Assembly (NCBI RefSeq): GCF_001610895.1
Contig: NZ_CP011273.1
Coordinates: 4,650,001 to 4,714,000 of the forward strand
Source: Planctomyces sp. SH-PL62
Lineage (GTDB): Bacteria > Planctomycetota > Planctomycetia > Isosphaerales > Isosphaeraceae
DNA: 64,000 bases
Reading direction: 5' to 3'
The position numbers and the translations under genes were made by a program. Position 1 is the first letter of the stretch. Each line of letters starts with the position of its first letter. Positions 11,714-19,803 of this stretch are shown in pieces. The notes below the pieces were generated by a model. That model was not told the origin of the DNA. It searched no databases and was given only the letters and a program-made list of their open reading frames with translations.

Positions 11714-14356
11714 TTGGTGATTCATTGCCCGTCGTGTCGACACCCGATCCGGATCGTCGACGTCCATCCCGGCCGGTTCACGCCGAGGTGCCCGAGCTGT
11801 CGGGAGCCCTTCGTCCTGACGATCCCGGAGGGAGGAGCGACCGCGCCGGGCGTCGAGCCGGCGGGCTCCGCGAGCCCAGACGCATCGGCCCCGTCCCTGG
11901 AAGCGATCCCGACGACCCTCGACGCCCCCGCTGCGATTCCCGGTTACAGCCGGTTGCCGCGCGGGACGCCGCGATACCTGGCCCGTTGCGTGGTGCTCAA
12001 GCTCCTCGGCCACGGCCCGCGTGGGAAGTCGCTGCTGGCCCGGCCGATGTCGCTCGCCGGCCGCGTGGTACTGAAGGTGGTCTCGGCCGACCGGGAGCGC
12101 GACGCGATCTTCGTCGAGCGGTTCCTGCGCGAGGCGCTGGCGACCTCCCAGGTCGCCAGCCCGCACATCATCCCGATTGTGGACATCGGCCGAGACGGCT
12201 CGTCGACGTTCACGGCGATGGAGTATGTGGCGGGCTCGTCGCTGGCCGAGGAGCTGGCTCGACGGGGGAAGATCGAACCCCGGACGGCCGCCTCGTGGAT
12301 CCTCCAGGCCGCGCGTGGGCTGGCCGTCGCGCACGCCCAGGGGATCTGGCATCGCGACGTGAAGCCGGAGAACCTCCGGCTCACGGCCGACGGCCTCGTC
12401 GTCGTCGACGACCTCGGCCTGGAGACAACCCCCTCGATGGCTGTGGCTGAGAGCGCCCGCGACACGTCCGCCCGGCAAGGGCCTCGCGGCCGGGGGCGGA
12501 TCGCCGCCGAGGACGCCTCGAAGAAGGCCCTTCCAGCGCTGCGGGCGGCGGCGGGGACGCCCATCTACATGGCCCCCGAACAGGCGCGCGACGCGCTCGT
12601 CATCGACGGAAGGGCCGACGTTTATGCCCTGGGCTGCACGTTCTACCAGCTTGTGACGGGCCGGATCCCCTTCACAAAGACCACGGCGTCCGAGCTGATC
12701 GCCAGCCATCAGAATGAGGCGCTCATCCCCCCGAAGGAGTTCGTCCCCAGCCTGCCGGACTCGCTCTCCGACGTGATCCTGGCGATGACCCGGAAGACGC
12801 CCGAGGAACGCTACCCGAGCATGGACGTCGTGGTCGACGTCCTGGAAGACGCTCTGGGGCTGCGACAAGGCGCGACGTCGGCCGACGAGGCCGCTTACCA
12901 GGCCGAGGCGATGGACGCGGCGACGCTGATGCACGACGCGCCCGCCGCAAGGCTGCGTCGCGGCGTGTTGACGGCCGTGGGGGGCGTGTGGCTGGCGTTC
13001 CTCCTGCTGCTTTTGGCGTTGGGGGCGTATCGGCCGATGGTCGTGGTCGCGGGCTTCGGCCTGCTCACGGCCGCCGCGCTGGCGTTCGCCTCCAGGTCCA
13101 TCCGGCCCTCGGGACTGGCCGACCTGCTTCGGGAAGTGTTTCTGGGAGACGGGCTCCGTTCGTGGTTCGCCATGGGGATCGGGGTGCTGATCCTGCTGGC
13201 GATGACGCTCTACGGCGGCTTCCTCTGCCCCCTGCTCTTCCTGTCGGCCTGCGTGGGAGGGCTGATCGGGGGGTTTCACTACTACGTCGACCGTCCGTTC
13301 CTCGCGAGCCGGGACGAGGCCGTCGCGCGGGTCAGGGACCCTCTCCGAAGGCTTCGTCGCGCCGGGGTCGACGAGCGTCGACTGCGAGACGCGCTGATCG
13401 TCGCGGCGGGCCGGGCATGGGAGACGCTGTTCGCCGCCCTCTTCGGCGAACGGGCGCTCGCGGCCGAGCGACTTCGCAGCCTTCACGACCCATCCTCGCC
13501 CAGCGGCGAGGTTCGATCCTGGTGGCGAGGACGGCTCGAAACCCTTCTCGCCGCGCTCGTGGCGATGCGCCGGGAGGCCCGGTTGCGTCGACTGTTTCAG
13601 GAGGTCGAGGAGGCGCGGTTCGAGGCCGAGGGGCTCAACCTGCTGACCGCCCGCCGTCTCTCCTGGCGAGCCTCGGCCGCCTTGCTCCGCGCCGCGGCCG
13701 AGTGGCGCGAGGAACAGGCCGCCCTCCAGGCCGGGTCGCGGGCGCCCGGATCGACCGGCCCGACGATCACCCAGCACCTCCGCAACGCGATCGAGGACCC
13801 CGAGCGGATCCTCGAAGGTCGCGAGTCCGGTCCGGGGCCGCTCGCTCGTCGGCTCGACGCCTGGTCTCAGCGGATCTTCGGCCGATTCCCCCGCCTGGTC
13901 CTGGGCGCGGGGCTTCTGGCCGTGTTCGCTTACTGGATGCACTCGCATCAGGTCGTGACCGCCGACCAGGTCGGTCGCGCCGCGACCGAGATCGGCCGCG
14001 CGGCGAAGGCGGCGGCGGAGAACGCCGACCCGGACGCGCTGCGGGACGTGCAGGTCGACATCCCCGTGGAGCCGTCGCGATGGTTCCAGCCGCTCGGCGA
14101 CGCCTGGATTCCGGCCCCCTTCCGGTCGATCCTCGCGGCGAACCTCGGCGTGGCGGGCTTGCTCCTCGTGGCGTCGACCCTCTTCCGATCGCGGACGGTG
14201 GGCCTGTTCGCGTTCCTCGCCGCCGGCGTCGTCCTCCTCGGCCCGATCCTCGGACTAGGCTTCGCGTGGCTCGCCCCCCGATTCGCGGCCCCCACCCAGG
14301 CCATGCTGCTCGGCGCGGTCGTCCTGGCGGTCGGCGTCGGTCTTTCGAGGCGGTGA
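11714..14356 (+). CDS. Membrane Ser/Thr protein kinase with N-terminal zinc ribbon
   Basis: The 880-aa protein begins with a zinc-ribbon-like pair CPSC...CPSC (residues about 5-32). A PknB-type kinase domain follows (about 85-385): the ATP-binding lysine is probably in RVVLKVV, the catalytic loop HRDVKPENLR is intact (about 213), the magnesium loop reads DDLG instead of DFG, and the APE motif is MAPEQA. After it come two hydrophobic helices (about 415-465), a third pair (about 475-520), a long charged cytoplasmic stretch and further helices at the C-terminus. Catalytic residues suggest an active kinase with unknown targets. TTG 11714 or GTG 11717 may be the start; GGAGGG sits at 11699-11704. 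The last 102 nt overlap the convergent YfhO-like gene. Confidence 0.85.
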   Translation: MVIHCPSCRHPIRIVDVHPGRFTPRCPSCREPFVLTIPEGGATAPGVEPAGSASPDASAPSLEAIPTTLDAPAAIPGYSRLPRGTPRYLARCVVLKLLGHGPRGKSLLARPMSLAGRVVLKVVSADRERDAIFVERFLREALATSQVASPHIIPIVDIGRDGSSTFTAMEYVAGSSLAEELARRGKIEPRTAASWILQAARGLAVAHAQGIWHRDVKPENLRLTADGLVVVDDLGLETTPSMAVAESARDTSARQGPRGRGRIAAEDASKKALPALRAAAGTPIYMAPEQARDALVIDGRADVYALGCTFYQLVTGRIPFTKTTASELIASHQNEALIPPKEFVPSLPDSLSDVILAMTRKTPEERYPSMDVVVDVLEDALGLRQGATSADEAAYQAEAMDAATLMHDAPAARLRRGVLTAVGGVWLAFLLLLLALGAYRPMVVVAGFGLLTAAALAFASRSIRPSGLADLLREVFLGDGLRSWFAMGIGVLILLAMTLYGGFLCPLLFLSACVGGLIGGFHYYVDRPFLASRDEAVARVRDPLRRLRRAGVDERRLRDALIVAAGRAWETLFAALFGERALAAERLRSLHDPSSPSGEVRSWWRGRLETLLAALVAMRREARLRRLFQEVEEARFEAEGLNLLTARRLSWRASAALLRAAAEWREEQAALQAGSRAPGSTGPTITQHLRNAIEDPERILEGRESGPGPLARRLDAWSQRIFGRFPRLVLGAGLLAVFAYWMHSHQVVTADQVGRAATEIGRAAKAAAENADPDALRDVQVDIPVEPSRWFQPLGDAWIPAPFRSILAANLGVAGLLLVASTLFRSRTVGLFAFLAAGVVLLGPILGLGFAWLAPRFAAPTQAMLLGAVVLAVGVGLSRR

Positions 14357-16581
14357 TCGACGGGTCTTCTCCCTGACGAGGGTCGCCAGCGCCAGGAGCA
14401 AGGCCCCTGCGCTGGCGACGATCGTCGATGTGCGGTAGGTCGGCCGGTAAGCGAACGTGACCCGATGCACGCCCGCCCCGGGGACGTGCGCGGCCTGGAC
14501 GCCTCGCTCGACGTCGGCGACCGGCCGTTCGGGGCCGTCGTCGATCCGATACGTCCAGCCGGGATAGTAGGTTCGCACGAGGACCACGTCGCAAGATCCA
14601 TCGTGGTCGACGGTCGCGGTCCGGCCATCCCAGGAGGTGACCTCGGCGAGGGTCGCCCTCGGCGTCTGATCACGCGGGGGGAGTTCGCTGGCGAGGGATC
14701 TCTGGCGTTCGTTCCGAAGGTAGGGGGGATGGACGTATGCCCGGATCCTGGGGGCGGGTTTCTTGAACCGGACCAGCCGCCAGGTCGCATGGGCCGGGGC
14801 CCCGGCGGGCTTGTGGATCAGGCGATCCAGCGCCTCGTCGCGACCGACCAGGAGGGTCTCCGCAAAATCCGGGACGATTCGGTCGTTCTCATCCCAGACC
14901 CCGTGAGTCGCACCGTAGTAAGAGAAGTCAAAGCCGTTGATGTGGCTCAGCGCGCCACGCTGGGCCATCGCCGCCAGCGACGGGTGGGGCGGCGGCGCCT
15001 CGAAGCCCGTGTAAGGGAAGATCGGGGCCATGCCCAATCGAAGCGGGATGTCGCTGAGGAGCCCGGCGACCTTCCCCACGTCCTTCTCCTGGGCCAGCCG
15101 CGTCAGGATGGGGCTCGACTCGGGGATGGCGACCGCCCATCCCCAGTCCGTCGTCGACGTGTAGTAGAGAGCCCCCAGCTCGGCCGCCGTGGCCACGAGC
15201 AAGAGTTGCGCGGGAGCCCGCCCCCGCAGCCATCCCACGGCCAGGATCACCGCGACCAGCCAGACCCCGGCCGCCATCGCCAGCCGGATCAGGAGCCGAT
15301 CCCCCCCCAGCTCGCGGACGTGGTCCGGCCGCCACGACCAGGAGACGATCCACCAGGCCCCCCCGCCGCGAAGGCGATCGCGAGGACCAGGCCGAACCAC
15401 GCCGGCGCGCGGCTCCCGCCCCGGTCGAGACCCCGGCCCGCGATCAGGGCCAGGCCCAGGCTCGTCACGGCCAGGAAGCGTCCCGGCGCCCGGAACAGAC
15501 CCATCCCCGGCACCGAAGTGACCCACTCGAACCCCTGGAGCCAGACGCTCGGCAGGATCGCCAGCAGGAACGTCGCCAGGGAGACGCCGGTCCAGAACCG
15601 GGTCGCGGAGTCGCGCTGCGAGACCAGGCCCACGAAGGCGAAGATCAGCGGGATCGTGCCGATGTAGAGGCACGCCTCATAGCCCGTCGTCCCGAGGGCG
15701 TACCAGTAGCCGGCCTCGGGACCGCCGGGGATGCCCCGCAGCCATCCGGGCGCCACCAGCTCGGCCCAGTGCGCCGGGGGAAATCCGAAGAACGCCAGCG
15801 ACAGGAACGGCCGGTCATCGAAGCCGACGAACCGCGCCAGCTCCCAGCTGGGGCCGAGCTGTACCGCCGCGATCGCCGCCCCCCAGGCCAGGCCCGCGAG
15901 CAGGCCCAACGCCCGACAGGCCCGCCTCGGCGCCTCGAGCGCCCGCCAGGCGCCCGTCGCGACCACCAGTCCCGCCGTCCACGACTGCACCTGGAAATGT
16001 CCGACCGTCAACTGGAGCCCATACGCGACGGCCAGCCCGGCGACCCAGACCAGCCGTCCCTCGGCCATGATCCGTTCGGCCGCCAGCAGGCAGATCGGCA
16101 GATACGCCAGGGCGTGATAGGACCACTCGTGGCTGGAGTGGATCGACTGGAAGCCGCAGAAGGAGAAGCTCAAGGCCGCCAGCGCGGCGCCATATGGCGA
16201 GAGATCGAGCCGACGGCCGTAGGCGTAGGTCGCCCCGGCCATCAAGAGGTAATGCAGGAACATCGACAGGCGATAGGCCAAAGGGACCGATAGCAGCCGG
16301 TAGAGGACCTGGTTGGGCGGATAATAAGCCGCCGCGTGACTCTCGGCCAGCAGGGGGAATCCCAGCCCGACTCGATCGGACCAGTACGGCATTCCTCCCT
16401 CGTCCAGGGCCCTCGCGAGTTCCGCCTTGATCGGGCGATACATCCGATCCGGATCGCCGCCGACCGGCTCGATCCCGATGAGCAAGGCCGAGAGGAGACA
16501 CGCCGCCAGCGCCAGGGTCCAGAGCAGGGCCGGGTTGGATACGAAGGCCGGGATTCTCTGCATGGTCGACCCGATGTCCAT
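14255..16581 (-). pseudogene. YfhO-like polytopic membrane protein, frameshifted at a 7-G run
   Basis: Two open frames carry one protein. The 5' part (16581 to about 15360) has many membrane helices, starting with ALLWTLALAACLLSALLIG, and motifs typical of YfhO-type or glycosyltransferase-related membrane proteins: acidic GGDPDRMYRPIKAEL after helix one, then SHEWSYHALAYLPICLL and RAPGRFLAVTSLGLALIAGRG. The 3' part resumes one frame over (GGAWWIVSW, then LLIRLAMAAGVWLVAVILAV) and ends with a soluble domain containing RTYYPGWTYRID and a final helix. The switch falls in the C-run at 15358-15364 (G-run on the coding strand); one extra G restores AFAAGGAWWIV. Homopolymer loss in sequencing is likelier than a real lesion. 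The C-terminus overlaps the kinase gene's end. No clear ribosome site marks the start; ATG 16581 is one of several choices. Confidence 0.65.
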
Positions 16582-16757
16582 TCTAACGTCGTCCACCACC
16601 GCTGGAGGGCGAGAACGACCTAATTAAGACATGAAAACGACGGTAATGTTTTATCGAGTCGACACAACGCCGGCCGTGGTTCGTATCGTAATAAATGGAG
16701 ACGCCACGCGATATCCTCCGTAGCGTACGACGATCGAAGGGAACTGGGAGGTCCGTC

Positions 16758-17507
16758 GTGATCACCATGAACTGCCCCTCCTGCGGCGCCGAAGGCCGGG
16801 TCCCGAAAGACAAGGTCAATACCCGGCTTCTCTGCAAGAAGTGCCTCAAGAGCTTCCACCTGACCCCCGAGGGGAGGGTCGTCGCGGGCTCGCCGCACGA
16901 GTCCGGGAAGGCTCTGCACCTCATCCCCGAGGCCCACGTGCTCGATCACGTCGAGGAGGAAGTCGACCACTGGGTGGAGCGGCTGCGCCGGTCGGTCCCC
17001 TGGATCGCGGCGGCCGTCCTCGTGCTGGGCCTGGTCGTCGGCGGCCTGGCGGTGCTTCGCGCCAGCCGCCCCCTCCCCTTCGACGAACAGGCGGCCCGCA
17101 TCGCCCAGGCCCTGATCCGCAACGACCTGAAAACGCTCCGAGGGCTGAGCGTCTCGGGGACCGACGACGCCGTCGCCGAGTGGGCCGAGGCGGTCCGGCC
17201 CGAGTTCCAGGAACACACGGAATCGTCCCAGACGGCCGCCCCCAGGGTCGAGGTCGTCCGCTCGCACCAGGACGTCGGCCCTGGACTCCGCGAGGCGTTC
17301 GCCTCGATCCACACCGATCAAGCGGTCGGACGGATGGGCTTCGCGGTCCCGGACGTCTCCACCAGCATGAAGTCCACCGGGGCCGTCGAGGTGCCGATGA
17401 TCCTCGCGGGCGACGACCGCTGGGGCTGGCGGCTGGACGGCGGGCGCACCCTGGAGGCCTTCCGCAAGTCGAGGCCCGGCACGCTCGCCGGGACCGCCCA
17501 ACCCTGA
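16758..17507 (+). CDS. Zinc-ribbon, single-pass membrane protein of unknown function
   Basis: The 249-aa protein starts with a two-knuckle zinc ribbon (CPSC at about 5-8 and CKKC at about 26-29). A short linker is followed by one membrane helix (SVPWIAAAVLVLGLVVGGLA, about 79-98), and the remaining 150 residues are a soluble domain without a motif I recognise. GTG 16758 is chosen because GGGAGG lies 6 nt upstream; ATG 16767 would leave 15 nt. The ribbon resembles the one on the kinase at 11.7 kb, so both may belong to a lineage-specific family in which a ribbon is placed on membrane proteins. It may be co-transcribed with murB, which starts 147 nt downstream. Confidence 0.7.
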   Translation: MITMNCPSCGAEGRVPKDKVNTRLLCKKCLKSFHLTPEGRVVAGSPHESGKALHLIPEAHVLDHVEEEVDHWVERLRRSVPWIAAAVLVLGLVVGGLAVLRASRPLPFDEQAARIAQALIRNDLKTLRGLSVSGTDDAVAEWAEAVRPEFQEHTESSQTAAPRVEVVRSHQDVGPGLREAFASIHTDQAVGRMGFAVPDVSTSMKSTGAVEVPMILAGDDRWGWRLDGGRTLEAFRKSRPGTLAGTAQP

Positions 17508-17654
17508 TCCCCGCCGACGGCCCCCCCAGACCCTCCCGATCCCCCGGGCGACGCCCGCCCGCGAGACCACGGCGCGCTTGACGGTCAACCGGCTTGCCGC
17601 TACCATGCGCCCGTCTGTTTTCGGGAACGTTGTACGCCAATTGGGGTTCGTCGC

Positions 17655-18539
17655 TTGCAGCATCCCTTCAAGGAATTCCAGGAGTTCGTCGCCGAGAACC
17701 AGCCCCTGGCCCCGCTGACCTGGTTCCGTCTCGGCGGGCCCGCCGCTTACTTCGCCAGGCCTCGCAACATCGAGGACATGCGGGCCGTGCTGAGTCGCGC
17801 GAACGAGGCCGGGATTCCCTACAAGCTCCTGGGCGGGGGGACCAACGTCCTGGTCCGCGATCCTGGCGTCGAGGCCCTCGTGGTCCTCATGGAGAGTCCC
17901 CACTTCTCGGACGTCTCGGTCGTCGAGAACCGCATCAAGACCGGCGCGGCGGTACCGCTCACCGCCTTGATCTCGCAGACCGCGCGGGCCGGATTGGCGG
18001 GGCTGGAGATCCTCACGGGCATCCCCGGGACCGTCGGGGGCGCGCTGCGGGGCAACGCCGGAAGCCGACAGGGGGCGATCGGCCCGTTCGTCAGCCGGGT
18101 GACCGTCCTGGATTCGGCCTTCGAAGTCCAGGAGCGCGAGCGCGACGACCTCAATTTCGTGGACCGGGAATCGAACCTCGACGAGCCGGTGATCCTCTCG
18201 GCCGAATTCGAACTCTCCCAGGAGGAGCCCGAATCGGTCGTCCGCCGGATGCGACGGATCTGGATCGTCAAGAAGGAGAACCAGCCCTACGGCCACCAGT
18301 CGTCGGGATGCATCTTCAAGAACCCCTCCGCCGACATCTCCGCCGGGGCGCTCATCGACCAGGCCGGGATGAAGGGGACGCGGCACGGCGGGGCCGAGGT
18401 CTCGGACCGCCACGCCAATTTCATCATCGCGCATCCGGGGGCGAAGGCCGACGACGTCCTCCACCTGATCGACCAGATCCAGCAGCGGGTCTGGCAGCAG
18501 TTCGGCTACGAGTTGGAACTCCAGCTCCGAATCTGGTAG
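17655..18539 (+). CDS. murB: UDP-N-acetylenolpyruvoylglucosamine reductase
   Basis: MurB reduces UDP-GlcNAc-enolpyruvate to UDP-MurNAc with NADPH and FAD in the cytosol, the second committed step of peptidoglycan precursor synthesis. Visible signatures are TWFRLGGPAAYFARP, the FAD-binding KLLGGGTNVLVRD (about residues 56-68), GLEILTGIPGTVGGALRGNAG, the catalytic-serine region HQSSGCIFKNP (about 214-224) and SDRHANFIIAHPGAKADDV. The length (294 aa) fits the shorter type II MurB. The start is TTG 17655, the only start just before the conserved N-terminus. The FtsQ-like gene follows on the same strand, matching the dcw-cluster order murB-ftsQ. Its presence supports peptidoglycan synthesis in this organism. 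Confidence 0.93.
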   Translation: MQHPFKEFQEFVAENQPLAPLTWFRLGGPAAYFARPRNIEDMRAVLSRANEAGIPYKLLGGGTNVLVRDPGVEALVVLMESPHFSDVSVVENRIKTGAAVPLTALISQTARAGLAGLEILTGIPGTVGGALRGNAGSRQGAIGPFVSRVTVLDSAFEVQERERDDLNFVDRESNLDEPVILSAEFELSQEEPESVVRRMRRIWIVKKENQPYGHQSSGCIFKNPSADISAGALIDQAGMKGTRHGGAEVSDRHANFIIAHPGAKADDVLHLIDQIQQRVWQQFGYELELQLRIW

Positions 18540-18639
18540 TTTCATGACGTCCGGGGCGGGACCACGCGACCGAGGACTCGCCGGCCGTGCGCCGCGCGCG
18601 GGTCGTCGCGCGCCGACCGATCCGGGAGGAGCCGGCGAC

Positions 18640-19638
18640 ATGGAGTACCGCGACCTTTCCCGGATCGTCGCGTCGGACGGCGACGACGGCCAGGAAACGC
18701 CGGCCCGCGTCCGTCGGTTCGAGTTCGTGCGCTCCACCGGCCGGCTCGACGTCCGTAAGATCGCGGCGGTCCTGCTCCTCGCCGTCAGCATCCTCGCGGT
18801 CCTTGGCTACGTCGGCGGCCAGGTCGCTCGCTCGACGATCGCCTGGCTCCACAGGCAGCCCCAATATCAGCTTCCGTTCGATCGGATCGAACTCCCCGTC
18901 CCGCCTCCGGCCTGCTTCCGGGGGGGCGCCTACGCTTTTCTGGAACGGGTGCGCCGGAACGCCGACGAGGCCGAGATCCTCCCCGTCCTCGACGTGAATC
19001 CCGAGCGGATCGACCGCGCCTTCAAGCTCTTCCCCTGGGTCGAGGCGGTCGAATCGATCGAATTCCCCCCCCGGGGCCTGATCGTGCGGCTCGCCTACCG
19101 CGAGCCGGTCGCGCACGTCCTGATCGCGAACTCAGACCAGGTCGTCCTGGATCGTCACGGCCTGATCCTCCCGCTGGAGGACATCGACACCGAGCGTCTG
19201 GGTCGGCTGATCCGGATCCGCGGCGAGGGACTCACCATCCCCTCGACCGACCGCCTCGGCAAGCTCTGGAAGACCGAGACGCCGCAGACGCCCCGTCGCG
19301 CGGCCGTCGATGAGGCCGTGCTCCAGGCGGCCCGGCTCTCCGGCTTCCTGCTGGAACCGAGCCGGAAGGAGCAGGCGGAATCGACCTCGGCCCTGCGGAT
19401 CCTCGCCGTCATCATCTCCGATCCCCGAGGGCTGTTCCTCCAGAACTCCGAGAACGCCATGATCCTCTGGGGACGCGGTCCCGGCGACGAGCAGCCCGGC
19501 GAGCTTTCGGCCCAGGAGAAATGGGGGATCCTGTCGAACCAGGCGGCCAAGGGCCTCCTGAAGCCGGGCCAGAACGGCGACTACTGGGAATTCGGTCGCA
19601 ACGAATTGCGGTTCAAACGCTACAACGCCGGCTCCTGA
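18640..19638 (+). CDS. ftsQ: FtsQ/DivIB-like cell-division protein (POTRA domain)
   Basis: This is a 332-aa bitopic membrane protein. A short cytoplasmic region ends in a membrane helix (KIAAVLLLAVSILAVLGYVGG, about 45-65). A POTRA-like segment follows (VLDVNPERIDRAFKLFPWVEAVES about 125-148, then RLAYREPVAHVLIANSDQVVLDRHGLIL), where the W-V-(x)n-V-R-(x)-REP-A pattern is the FtsQ hallmark. ATG 18640 is chosen for the GGAGGA at 18625-18630; an in-frame ATG at 18544, five bases after the murB stop, would add 32 residues of Arg/Gly-rich sequence. The position directly after murB supports the call. Planctomycetes generally lack FtsZ, so its role in division here is not obvious. Confidence 0.78.
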   Translation: MEYRDLSRIVASDGDDGQETPARVRRFEFVRSTGRLDVRKIAAVLLLAVSILAVLGYVGGQVARSTIAWLHRQPQYQLPFDRIELPVPPPACFRGGAYAFLERVRRNADEAEILPVLDVNPERIDRAFKLFPWVEAVESIEFPPRGLIVRLAYREPVAHVLIANSDQVVLDRHGLILPLEDIDTERLGRLIRIRGEGLTIPSTDRLGKLWKTETPQTPRRAAVDEAVLQAARLSGFLLEPSRKEQAESTSALRILAVIISDPRGLFLQNSENAMILWGRGPGDEQPGELSAQEKWGILSNQAAKGLLKPGQNGDYWEFGRNELRFKRYNAGS

Positions 19639-19803
19639 AACCGCCCCGCCCCCGCCGATCGCGAAATCCGACGAAATCCGAGGGAATCCGTCGCTGGTCG
19701 ACGTCCCGTTCAAGGGGGAGTCGATCCGCAGGCCCGCGGAGCGGTTCGAAGGCGGTCGCGCCCCTCGGCTCGGACCCTCAATGGGATGGAAGAGGAAGCA
19801 CCA

